From Laburnicola sp. R22_1 (lineage: Eukaryota; Ascomycota; Dothideomycetes; Pleosporales; Didymosphaeriaceae), in the NCBI GenBank assembly GCA_014281115.1, contig JACONQ010000003.1:1922001-1986000 (forward strand): DNA of 64,000 nucleotides, written 5' to 3'. Each line of letters starts with the position of its first letter. Position 1 is the first letter of the stretch. This document shows positions 52,856-62,458 of the stretch, one piece after another. The notes under the pieces were generated by a model, which was not told where the DNA came from, ran no database searches, and saw only the letters and a program-made list of their open reading frames with translations. Both the position numbers and the translations under genes were made by a program.

Positions 52856-53240
52856 CGGGGGGGTGTGACGGCGTTTTCTTACGCCAACTTGCCCTAAACC
52901 CCCCTAAAACCTGCGGCGGGCGGCCAGTGCGCAGTCGCTCGGGATACCTAATCTAGCTTAACTTTGACGCCGGATTACGACTTGACCCTAGGGTAGGATA
53001 TGCATCTTTGGCGTGGTTATTAGCGGCCATGCACGACTTCCCGATTATAAGCCCCCTGGGGTGCCTTTCAGCCGCATACTAATACTCCCTTCTGCCTCTG
53101 CTGCCCTTCTTAATAGTACGGCTTGTTCCTCTTCCTCTGTCTCTACCAACTAACGGCTAATACGCTCCGCAATTCCGTAGCTACATCTTAGTAGCCGCTA
53201 TCTTGGCTATTCTTTATTCTGTATAACACTTCACGTCGCC
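52856..53240 (+). other. Possible polypurine tract and 3' LTR of the truncated Copia
   Basis: A run CGGGGGGG (52856-52863) is followed directly by TGTGACGGCG at 52864, the arrangement of a polypurine tract and LTR start. The next ~370 bases are GC-balanced and non-coding. No right end or 5' partner was identified, so this is only a suggestion. It coincides with the border between RIP-mutated and unmutated DNA. Confidence 0.35.
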
Positions 53241-55578
53241 ATGCGCCGCAGCACCTCGTCAACGCTTACAGCATCTGACAATAATGATAGTTACTAGACG
53301 GACTTCACAAGCACAGAGCAGAGCAGCGAAGAACGTATCTTATCAGATATGCAGGAGTCGGACGAGGAGGATGTCCGTCCCCCGGAGTTCTATCGCAAGC
53401 ATGCAGATAAGGTCAACAATATTGATGTCCTGCCGCCTTATGCGGATAGCACTACACAGCATCTAGATAGTATTTAGCAGCAATGGGAAGAGTAAGTCTA
53501 GGTCTAGCTGTTCTCTTACGAAATTTCTTGCATCTTCGCTAACACAAAGAAAGGTATTGCGCCCATATTAGGGAGCCTCCAACAACGCTAATGCAATCTC
53601 TCACTATTGGCGACACAGTTAGTTTTTTTCGCTGGAAACTAGACCGGAGACGAGGCAAAGGCGGACGGAAACTTCGCGGAACCAAGGATGCGTCCTCTCT
53701 TGGGACATATTGGAAGCAGTTCCTAAGAGTATATAGGAGAGTAACGAAAAGAGATATGGACAGCGAGTTGATGAGCCAGACGCGGACGGTACGTTGGCAT
53801 TATCCATTGATGGAAAGTACATGCTAACTTATCCTTTTAAAGGTGCTGTCAAATCTAGCACAAGAGTATGGTCTAAGCCATACACCGCGAGACAAGCCCC
53901 TATGGATATGTACGATGTGAGGGAGGTTTTACAAACAGCTATCACAACAACTGAAAAAATGTTCAAGGTGGGACGATACCGCATCCAAACATGTTTCTTC
54001 GTCCAGGGAGGGTTTATCACCGCGAACCGGCCAGAAGCCCTTCTTAAGCTGCAATATCGGCATATCAAGGTTACCATCCTCCGAGACCCGCGAGGCGGGC
54101 CCCATAGAATCCTCCTTGAGTTAACGTACGAATTCACTAAAACGTTTCTTGGACCCAAGGCACCGTACGTATCCCCTACGATGGTCTACCTCCCGCTGAT
54201 ATTTTAGAAACACTTTCGCTATCCCTGAAATACTATTCGATCCTTCTCTTGTCTTAAGCCCTCACGTCTTCTTGTTAGGTTTGATGTTTGCCGATAACGT
54301 GTTCCCAACGCTTAAACGTGCCCCCAGGCTTACCCCCGAGCACCTTAGCAGGTTAGATATCCGGCCCGAGTGTAACGCGCTCGAACTACCGCTTAGGCAA
54401 GATATGGCAGACACCTACGTCTTTCGACAATGCACGCCAAGCCTGACTGGGTGGACGATTTCGGAGAAACGACTGCCAGACTCCACGCTCCGACCCCATC
54501 TGAAGGATCTAGGGGAGATAACGGGGCTGAAGGAGGTTGCCAGGCCGTATTGCCTGCGGTATGGTTCGGGAAAGGCGTTTGATTAGGACGGTATGCATGG
54601 AAATCGCGGCCTATAAACCTGTGAGGCTGACCGGAATTAGGCAATACTAGCGACGCGTTACGAAATCTGATCATGCGCTATGCCGATACTAGAACCTTTC
54701 TTAACTACTACCTCTCGCGGCGCATAACTGCAGATACATAGGCCATTGTCCGCGGTATGGCGCCTCAGGATAAGATTATGCAGGCAGCATGCAGAATGAG
54801 CCAATAGATTGATCTGGGTTGGCCACGGCACCTGACCCCCGAACAATCCGCGTCTGTGAACCAGGACCCTCAAATTCAAAGACTTCTCCAAAAGCAGGAA
54901 AAATATAAAGGCAAGCTGTCGCGACGGGAGACGTACGAAAAGCTAGGCAAGGAGATTCGTAACGAGAGGCAGCGGCTAATACACGCACTACGGATTAGCA
55001 TCAGAAAGAAATGGGACCGAGAGCAGGCGGAGAGAGACATCCAGCAACAACTGTCAGGTGTACCATTCGACAACGTGGTGAGCACGAGGCTTCAGCGCTG
55101 CTCCGAGAGGACGCCAGAACACAATCATTTAATTAAATCCATCCTATCACTGCTGGGGTTGTTAGTTAAGGAAGAATCTTGTCGACGCAGCGCTGCTATT
55201 AATGCCATCGTTGCTTACTGCAAAGTCGAGGAGGGTGGAACTCAGCGAATCCAACAGGTGGCAAGCTCGGTTAAGCAAAAGAAATCACTAGAGGCTGTTA
55301 ACCCTCTAGACATGGCTCTAGAGTCAGCCAAGGTATCTGTCTACACAGAGAAGAGGCCGAAGATATGTTTCATGTGTCTAGGGAATGAGCAGGCGCCTGT
55401 CAAAGATCGCATATACTCGTTCAGCGCTTCAGGAGTCCTTAGCAAACATTTTAAAAAAAGGCATTTAGCGAAGATTCAAGAAGGTCAAAAGCTCAAATGC
55501 CGCTTATGTCAGGTACGGCTGGATAACAAGATACATCTCCAACGACACGCGCTTCAGGTACATAGTACTGTCTCATAA
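53241..55578 (+). pseudogene. DUF3435 tyrosine-recombinase-like gene with C2H2 tail (degenerate)
   Basis: ATG at 53241 opens an acidic Ser/Glu-rich N-terminus. GTKDASSLGTYWKQFLRVYRR (about 53668-53730) and VREVLQTAITTTEKMF..RYRIQTC with ITANRPEALLKLQYRHI (about 54015-54065) form the DUF3435 core, including the first Arg box. ARPYCLRYGSGKAF (about 54540) is the second Arg box. YADTRTFLNYYLSRRI (about 54675-54722) holds the candidate catalytic Tyr. Two introns fit in phase: 54165-54207 and 54591-54640. Residues near the end carry two C2H2 fingers (CFMC..HFKKRH and CRLC..HALQVH, 55363-55565), ending TAA at 55578. It is broken by frameshifts near 53800 and by stops such as TAG at 53295, 53473, 54584 and 54806. 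DUF3435 is the family of Starship captains but also occurs outside them. Confidence 0.8.
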
Positions 55579-55716
55579 GTTCGATTTAGCGCGAAGCTAA
55601 TATTAAGAGAGTCTCTTCATTATTCGCATTTAGCTAGAATATTACCGTGTTTCTCTTTATGCTTCCTAATATATTTAACCGCCAGCTGGGTCTTTCTAAT
55701 TCCTCCAAGCCCATTT
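55374..55716 (+). repeat. Duplicated DUF3435 finger tail and 3' flank, copy 1
   Basis: A 343-bp segment running from GTGTCTAGGGAATGAGC to CCTCCAAGCCCATTT. It recurs in the same orientation at 59330-59685 (356 bp) with high identity, including about 140 bases beyond the stop codon. The second copy has a ~13-base extra segment. The sharp shared borders show a segmental duplication rather than two independent genes. Confidence 0.93.
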
Positions 55717-56427
55717 GCTGCCCTGGATCCGAGCACTAGGGCAAATCACAAGGTTTGCGCAGGTCACCCGTCCTTATTCATTGAGATATGCTGCAGGGAA
55801 GGCCTTTAATGAGAACGGTAAGCTCTGCACGCTGTTGTAGGCAAGGTGTGGGATGTAAGGTGCAGGATCAACCGTAGTACGCAGGCAACGTTAGCGAGGC
55901 TATGCAGAACCTAATGATAGGGCACGCTAGCATAGCGACGTTCTTGAAGCACTACCTCTCACGGCGCATCACGGTTGACACGCAGGCTGTCGTGCGAGGC
56001 ATCCAGCCCCAGGCGGCGCTCATGCGGGCGGCTTGTACCATAAGCCGTTCGATCGATCCTCGTCGGCCGCGACGACTCACACCAGAACAGTCGGCATCCG
56101 TGAACGATGATCCTACCGTTCGTTTCCTACTCGACCGACGAGAGCATCTCAAACGTACCCTTACCAACGCAACCAAGGATCCAAAGTACAAAGTGCTTAC
56201 CTCCAAGATCAGCCAGAAGAGGCAGCATCGGCGGCATGCCCTTCTTCAGGACGTCAAGGAACTCTGGGAGTTCGAACAGCCCGTGCGTCGAGCGGCAGCT
56301 TACTGGCATCGAAACCAAGGACGAACTCGAAGTAGGACATAGTGCTCTACTCCCGGCACAGAAGGAGTTGATCGACGCTATCCTGGCCCGTCCGGGACTC
56401 ACACTGGAAGAGGAGTTCGGCCGGTAA
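55717..56427 (+). pseudogene. Second DUF3435 paralogue, 5'-truncated and frameshifted
   Basis: The frame starts inside the second Arg box (VTRPYSLRYAAGKAFNENG, about 55766). It crosses an intron at 55818-55884 (GTAAGC..CGCAG) in the same phase as the 54591-54640 intron of the first copy, and continues NVSEAMQNLMIGHASIATF with the Tyr region KHYLSRRITVDTQAVVRG (about 55950-56000). LTPEQSASVNDDPTVRFLLDRR follows. A +1 shift near 56290 moves the frame to ETKDELEVGHSALLPAQ, ending TAA at 56427. The N-terminal recombinase half and the C2H2 tail are missing. Divergence from copy 1 is large, so this is an old paralogue and not part of the recent duplication. Confidence 0.78.
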
Positions 56428-56657
56428 GCTGAGCTCCGCTGCATGAGGTTAATCATGACGCGCCCCGCGTTCGCTATACCCTGGTGTTCTATAGTAATGA
56501 TGGTAATCCCAGAGGCCGCACTGCCTCTAAGCCAGAGCTAGCATCATCTCGCATACCATTGTTGCCAACATGGATGAGTTCGATTCCCGCCTCCGCCTTG
56601 AGCGGGTGCTGGTCGCGATTCAAACTCGCGTGCGCGTACATAGATGCAGAAAACTTT

Positions 56658-56921
56658 CTACCAGTGACAGCGTGTGCTGGGCACGTAATCACAATCCTCT
56701 CTATCCCCGTCATCCATAGGAAGCGCAATACCTTGATGCTCTTCTTCCTCTGCTTGCAGCCATTGTAAAACCCTTCCCAATCTGCGCACGAGGTTTCTGT
56801 TCTTCCTGGGTTCTTTCACTCTCTTCTCTATCCCATACGTTACCCAGCACCTGTAAAGCCTGCGGCCATCCTCCTCCCGATACTCTTCGTTCCACAACTT
56901 ATATTTCACCACATCAGACAT
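56658..56921 (-). CDS. Hypothetical 87-residue charged protein
   Basis: An uninterrupted minus-strand frame from ATG at 56921 to a stop at 56658. The protein is rich in Arg, Glu and Trp (KYKLWNEEYREEDGRRLYRC, then VRRLGRVLQWLQAEEEEHQG). I do not recognise it. Its composition is unlike a chance frame, but no start context, intron or neighbour supports it, and another minus-strand frame (56489-56728) overlaps it. It may be an exon of a larger gene or chance. Confidence 0.3.
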   Translation of the reverse strand: MSDVVKYKLWNEEYREEDGRRLYRCWVTYGIEKRVKEPRKNRNLVRRLGRVLQWLQAEEEEHQGIALPMDDGDREDCDYVPSTRCHW

Positions 56922-57195
56922 CTCATTGTCGAACTGGATCTAACTTTGGTGTCGTAGGCAGGGGAGCTAGGAGGGGCGGAGAAATCCCAAAAAGGAGGCG
57001 GATGGGGGCCTTCGGGTCGTCTCCACCAATGCTCTTACATCTCCTAGGCAGGTCATTGCCACAAATTATGTAAGACTGGGCAGACGTATAGCTTCCTCCC
57101 GATCACGAGACAAGTGACGCTCGAAGCTATGCACACAAATAGCCATCAACGCTACTACTTGGGCGAGGATACAAGCCTGTCTAGGTAAGAGTAGG

Positions 57196-58076
57196 TCATC
57201 TCAGGAGGTCAAGACGTACCAGAACAATACCCTGGCGGATCTCGCGGATTCGCACGTTGGCAAGCGCTAGACTGTACAGAACAATCGCCCCGAGAATCTG
57301 AAAGGACGCTGCCACTGCGTTGGCCAGGACGAATTGTAGTAGCGTACGCACACGTTTGGGAATGGGGTGTCCCGAGGCCCTGTGGGTTTGTAGAGCCTCG
57401 TGCCATTGTGCGCACGACACAACAGACGCTATGGCAACGCGAGAGAGCAGTGCATACTCGTACACCACGTTGTCCCTGCCTGCAATCAGAAGAATGGACA
57501 AGGAGAGAGGGAAGGTCTCGTACCACCTAAAAAGGCCATATCAGGTGCCGTCCACGCGAAACTACCATAGACTAGCCATATCGCCCTGCGCGAATTTCGG
57601 ATGCCACGAAGTGTCCAGGAGAGCTACCCGTAGTATAAGTTCGTAACCCAATCGGTAGTAGGAAGTACGCTCACATTCGTGCCGACGAACAGCTGAAGGG
57701 CAAACAGGATGACTGGTTCAAGCCAATGAGGCTCGTCTGTAGTAAAAGCAATTACAATAGCGACTATGCCAGCTATGGACAAGCCGGCTTAACAGATGCT
57801 GAAGAGAAGAGTTAGGGTTCTTTCCCAGACGCGCGCGTGCCTATTCTTCCTAAGCCAGGAGGCATCCTGGATCAAGAGCACAACGCTCAGCAGAAGTCCG
57901 CTAACAAAGCAAAGGAGGAAGCCGATATAAAGGACGAGGGCCATAATGGAGCGATGATCTGGAGAGCGTCGGACGCGAAGACCACTCCTTATCTGTCGAA
58001 CTCCTGATATCATGAGCCGCGCCATGCAACGAGACTTCACGGATGCCTCCAAGCCCTTAAGGGTCCTATCGTGCAT
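57196..58076 (-). pseudogene. Multi-pass membrane protein, one intron, one nonsense codon
   Basis: Exon 1 runs from ATG at 58076 to 57628. A GTAGCT..TTTTTAG intron (57627-57527, 101 bp) removes the frame break, and exon 2 (57526-57196) ends in a stop; 449 + 331 bases is an exact multiple of three. The product would be 259 residues with five or six hydrophobic segments, for example ALVLYIGFLLCFVSGLLLS, AGLSIAGIVAIVIAF, VILFALQLFVGTN, LLIAG near the intron, and VLANAVAASFQILGAIVLY. An in-frame TAA at 57789-57791 (codon 96), where CAA would be a RIP-type ancestor, breaks it. I do not recognise the family. Loss of function or a sequencing error at one base are both possible. Confidence 0.6.
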
Positions 58077-58681
58077 CGGGGTATGGACCCATTAGGATAC
58101 TGAGCACCACGTCCCTCGACCCACCCTTAGGGGGGGACGGGGCCTAAGCATGTAGTTCCGCTGATACGCTCGCTGGTGCGGACAAGACATCTGAGCCTCG
58201 ATCCTGGCGGCGCCAACATACGCATGACCGAAGGCGTGCGCATCGTAAGCGCCCACACAACTCACAAAGGCCCGCATTTAGGGCCGCTTTAGGATCTAGG
58301 GGGCTTTGACCGTGGCTTGTTGCTTCACCATTCGGCACTCCGCGAATCTCCCCTTGCTAGCTGAAGGCGTAGCTGGCGCTGGCGATGCTGTTGCATGCCC
58401 GTTCCTTGCAACAGCAAGGCGAAGTGGGTGGAGGAGGCGTCGCCGCGTCTCCATTCAGCTGCCTGCATCCTCGTCGCACTCGCCACCAACCTGGGAGGGT
58501 CTGGGAGGCGCAGGGGGACGCATGAACGGGAAGACATGCGGCGGACGCTGCGTCCATGGGAGCGTAGTGTGCCTTGCTTTCTTAGCTGCCGTAGTAGAGG
58601 ATAAGGACTTACTTGTCGCTCCGCTTTGTCCGCTTCGTCACCCCACTCCGTTTACGCTGCATTCCTATCTAATTGTCCTCC
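58077..58681. other. Intergenic region without a supported gene
   Basis: Several overlapping open frames exist on both strands (notably 58306-58707 on the plus strand), but they are Arg/Ser/Pro-rich, overlap each other and show no domain. This region probably holds the promoters of the divergent genes on either side. Confidence 0.45.
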
Positions 58682-59261
58682 ATGACCTTTTTACAAAGTC
58701 CAACTGATTCCCTCGCTACTATTGAGGACGACACGTTATACGAAGTATATAGAGAGAAAGATGGAGAGAAAGACAGCGAGGAAGACGGAAAGGAAGATGG
58801 AGAGATGCAAAGTCAGGTCAGTGATCACTACTGTGCGTACTTCCACTAGCTCACCTGTCATCATGGTAGCCAGCTGTAGGGGCAGATCCCCACGGCGGTG
58901 TGCTGTCTCGGCCATGCTCCGTATCACAAGGCGGTCCACTCACAGGCCGTCCTAGAAAGAAGCGAGTGCGCTTTGAGGAAGATTCGGATGAGGTGCATCG
59001 CAGCGTGAAGAGAAAGGTCATTAGAACAGTAAGCTATGCTACGAAAGACTTGACAAACTAAGCAGGTTGCTTATGCATGTATAGGAGGAATGCTCGGCCC
59101 TACTCACGGCCACAAAACAAATACAGGATCTAGAAGCGAGGGTCGAAGCGCTAGAAGAAAAGAAGGTGAAGTGGGGGAAGGTCTTTCGAGAGTGGGCTGA
59201 GAGGAACGAGAAATTCATGCGAGAGCTTACATCGCTCATGACTAGTGATAGTGGTAAATAA
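58682..59261 (+). CDS. Small acidic, AT-hook-like, coiled-coil protein (3 exons)
   Basis: Three exons join in phase 0 without stops. Exon 1 is 58682-58816 (45 codons), intron 1 is 58817-58869 (GTCAGT..GGTAG), exon 2 is 58870-59016 (49 codons), intron 2 is 59017-59084 (GTCATT..GTATAG, with an ACTAAG branch-like site), and exon 3 is 59085-59261 (58 codons plus TAA). The 152-residue product has an acidic, Lys/Glu/Asp-repeat N-terminus (about 25-42). A Gly-rich middle follows, then GRPRKKRVRF (about 75-84), which resembles an AT-hook and a nuclear localisation signal. A C-terminal heptad-like coiled coil comes last (IQDLEARVEALEEKKVKWGK). I infer a nuclear, possibly DNA-binding role; no family is recognised. 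It lies between DUF3435 fragments, 68 bases before the duplicated finger tail. Confidence 0.65.
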
Positions 59262-59329
59262 CTTCGAGAAATGCTATGTACAGGGGAAGGGCGGGAGAGA
59301 GCAAGCGTGCGGACTGGTAACGTGTTGCA

Positions 59330-59685
59330 GTGTCTAGGGAATGAGCAGGCGCCTGTCAAAGATCGCATATACTCGTTCAGCACCCCAGGATGCCTCAGCA
59401 GACATTCTAAACTTACGCATTTAGCGAAGATTCAAGAAGGTCAAAAGCCCAAATGCCGCTTATGTCTGGTACGGCTGGATAACAAGATACATCTCCAACG
59501 ACACGCGCTTCAGGTACATAGAACTGTCTCATAAGTTCGATTTAGCGCGAAGCTAATATTGAGAAAGCTAAGGTTAAGAGAGTCTCCTCATTATTCGCAT
59601 TTAGCTAGAATATTACCGTGTTTCTCTATGCTTCCTAATATATTTAACCGCTAGCTGGGTCTTTCTAATTCCTCCAAGCCCATTT
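59330..59685 (+). pseudogene. Third DUF3435 fragment: C2H2 tail and 3' flank only
   Basis: The in-frame remnant (TAA at about 59534) keeps CLGNEQAPVKDRIYSFS and the second finger CRLCLVRLDN..HALQVH. The first Cys of finger one is lost because the duplication starts one codon too late. It is identical to 55374-55716 over most of its length. No promoter or recombinase part is present, so it is not a gene on its own. It could serve as a 3' exon or terminator for the upstream 58682-59261 gene, but that gene has its own stop. Confidence 0.7.
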
Positions 59686-60679
59686 AGGACTACTGCCGAT
59701 CGGCTACTACCATAACCATGAAGTAGCTCATGCATCTAAAGAGGATGATATTCAGCCCATGTCTAATCCTGGCCGGGTGGCGAACTGAACGTACGCCGCC
59801 CTCCGCCATGGATCCCAGACCGCGCATTCCGCAAGGCTCGCCTCTTCCATCCACGCCCCCAAAGCGACGAGGCTGTGCTCTACGGGATCTCTTGCTGCAG
59901 TTTGGTTCACAACCTCTGCGACCAAGGCGCTGAGGGAACGTTCATTCACCACGCCTATAACTAGTGCGGACAGGGGTTCGCGCACTTGCCTAGGGCTGGG
60001 GCTGGAAGTTTGGCCAAAGGATATATATTGGTTCCCTCTGTCATGCCAGACTCGAAGAGCGGCTTCGTCTTATGAGACCTGGAGATACCATGTCAGACTT
60101 GGAGAGCGACACTACTATTCCATAGTCGGAGGGAGACTCTGTTATTCAATATTCGGAGTCCTCTGTGCAGAGGGTGATAGAAAATCGCACCATACGGAGA
60201 AAGTTTACCTACCCTAATATTTGAAGTATCACTGATTTTGTTTCGTATATTAGCGGACCCACGGTTGGAGAGAGACTCGGTCATTCCATCATCGGAGAGA
60301 CTCGGTCATTCCGCCGTCGGAAAATCCCATGCTGCTGAACTTGTAACTTAGATAGACTACCGCACTATCTGCACCCCACCCTCTTCTCTCATCCTCAGCT
60401 CAACTCTTTCTCCACCTACTGTAGCACGACTTCTCCTCTCCCTTAACCGCAGCACGACTGACTTCTTATTGCCATAGCTGGTACGTATTAGTGGCCATGC
60501 TTTTTAGAAAGGAACCGCCACTGACCTTTCCAAGCCCAACCTCCACCGACCATCCCGTTCCCGGCTTTCCGTACAGTCACGGGGTTTTATTGCTTGGCCT
60601 CAAATAAGTGCTAGTAAATACATAACATGAAAAGTATATAATTCCGCCTGCCCGAAGTATGCCTATTAGAAATGTAAAA
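59686..60679. other. Intergenic region with short Ser/Asp-rich frame repeats
   Basis: About 60090-60330 contains three or four imperfect copies of a GGAGAGACTCGGTCATTCC-type unit (clearest at about 60270-60320). Read as protein it gives a SERDSVIPSS-like repeat with interrupting stops. An upstream ATG (60091, MSDLESDTTIP) is stopped by TAG after 11 codons. This may be a decayed gene. Bases 60340-60640 look like an ordinary promoter region for the next gene. Confidence 0.4.
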
Positions 60680-61634
60680 ATGAGTTCCAACACTTTCTTT
60701 AGTCTGTATTTTTCTTTCGTTGTAAGTGCCCACGTCTTTATGGGCAATCCCGCTCCTCTATAATGGAATATCGAAATCGACAAGCTAGTGATGCCAATGA
60801 ACGGTGACCCAAATCACCTAGGGCCGGCATGGGGACAGCAGCCATTTCCCTGCAAAGGCCATTATTATACTACTTCCTATATACAGCCTCAAACAACCTG
60901 GCATATAGGAACTAATGTAACTTTCTAGTAGGTTTCCTTCTGTCCTTAGAGGATAGCTTCTAATTCATTTAAGACTTTTTGACTCGACGAATACAACGGG
61001 TGTGAGTATGTTTAGTCCTGGTGCCGCTCATTTAGGAGGCTCTTGCCAGATATCCTTCTCGTATGATAACGGAAAAACCTGGATTGTCGTTCAAAGCTGG
61101 GAGGGGAATTGCCCCCGCGTTCAGAAGGGCACTAAGGGACAGTTGACGAACGTCTACGACACGAATCAGGATTACTTGTTCCATATTCCAGCAAGACTTC
61201 CACTAGCTGACAGAGTCCTCATTTCATGGTAAGCTACAAGCTTTTTATTTAGCTAGCCGCGAAGCTGATGTTATAGGACATGGATAAACGCCTTAGGGAA
61301 CCGCGAATTCTACATGTCTTGCTCGTCCGTTAGAATACAAGGGCTGCATGCATTATGCAGGCCTTCTTCCTTCAATTCGCCTATGCTAGTTGCGAATCTA
61401 CGAGCTAATCCAGCAATTTTGGAATTATAGGACTAGATCTGGTCACGGTGCAACATACCTCATGGAGCTTGGATTCGCTATTCAGAAAAGTATAGAGGAA
61501 TTAATCCCCTAATTGTAGCCCAATCCCCTTCAAATAGTAGTCCTGTTAGGTTTCTACAATTTACCGATCCTGATGGTTTCTGCGGATCAGATAATAATGA
61601 GCTTGTGCAGGCTCTCGGGCACCTCCCTGAGTAA
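60680..61634 (+). pseudogene. AA11-like lytic polysaccharide monooxygenase (nonsense-broken)
   Basis: Exons 60680-60927, 61016-61228 and 61277-61634 join in phase across GTAGGT..TTTAG and GTAAGC..TTATAG introns (273 codons). Residues 1-17 form a signal peptide ending VVSA, so the secreted enzyme would start with His (HVFMGNP), the first ligand of the copper histidine brace. FPCKGH and [20 protein letters not shown] follow; the second active-site His is in AAHLGGSC. Then come [12 protein letters not shown] and SWTWINALGNREFYMSCSSV, all hallmarks of AA11-type chitin-active LPMOs. An in-frame TAA at 60761 (codon 28) breaks it. Two TAGs at 61428 and 61434 may be the natural end (about 204 residues), or may be mutations before a C-terminal tail reaching 61634. 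I infer a formerly secreted enzyme acting on chitin or related polysaccharide. Confidence 0.75.
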
Positions 61635-62458
61635 AATAAATAAACTTTATTAAATAAAAAGAATTATTTATTAGGAACGCCCTCACTGTTAGTTAAAAAA
61701 CACCCCACGACAAAACGAAATGAGGTTTCAGACTTAACGGGGACATGCCAGAATTTAAATATTAAAGTTCACGGAAGCCGCTGCATCAGACATAAGCGCA
61801 TCAGAAAATATGAAAAAAGCGTTATGTAGAAGGAAAGAAAGGTAATGTCCGTCCCTAGGAAGCGAGACGCACCCTGTCGCGAGACAGTTTTGTGATCCGG
61901 ACCTTCGGAATGTCTGCTTTGCGAACATATTTTTCTATAGTTAGTGCATTATGAATCTGTAGCTATTGTTCCTTTATAAGACTAGTCCCTCTGCAATGTT
62001 GGTCATATCGTTAATCTTTTCCTCAACGCCGTTTATTACCGCTCTAGCTATCACCCCCTGTTTAGTCGCGAATTTAGAACGCTGTCAATGTTTCGGAGGG
62101 CTACAAGGCAAGTATAAGGGGCAAATACCATTCTCTTCTAGTTAGAGGCTTTTTAACCTTGCGAGTGTAGATGCCGGGAGTTTCGCCGGGCAGAGAAGAA
62201 GACTGTTGAAAGCCTCCGGACTTGACGAGATGCTCTAGCCATATTGAGGTGCTGACATTATACGGTATAGATCGTAACTAATTGCAGCACTATGCCTACT
62301 TCAGACGCACCTAAAAATAATTGTGGCGCATGGCGTGGGTTCCGGAATGTGTTCTCTGTGCTGTGCTGCCAACGGTGCCCGCGCCGCCCGCGCCGCCTGC
62401 TCATCCGGAGGTTGCGGCTCGCTCCCCTTCCTTCATGCCCTCACCACCACTTATTATC
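61635..62458. other. Non-coding stretch before the transposase
   Basis: An AT-rich patch (61640-61680) may hold the polyadenylation region of the preceding gene (AATAAA-like). The remainder has no supported gene. If the following transposase belongs to a complete transposon, its left inverted repeat should lie here, but I could not match one to 63860-64000. Confidence 0.45.

Noticed and set aside
53829..54158. Minus-strand 109-residue frame
   Set aside because: It is antisense to the DUF3435 core, which has recognisable motifs.
56489..56768. Overlapping frames on both strands after the second DUF3435 copy
   Set aside because: They lack domains and overlap one another; only 56658-56921 was kept, at low confidence.
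58306..58707. Plus-strand 133-residue frame
   Set aside because: It overlaps several other frames on both strands, has low-complexity Arg/Ser/Pro composition and no domain, and its end overlaps the start of the better-supported three-exon gene.
58736..59383. Minus-strand frames over the three-exon gene
   Set aside because: They are antisense to exons with exact splice phases and coherent motifs. One is a Leu/Phe-rich mirror of the acidic repeat.
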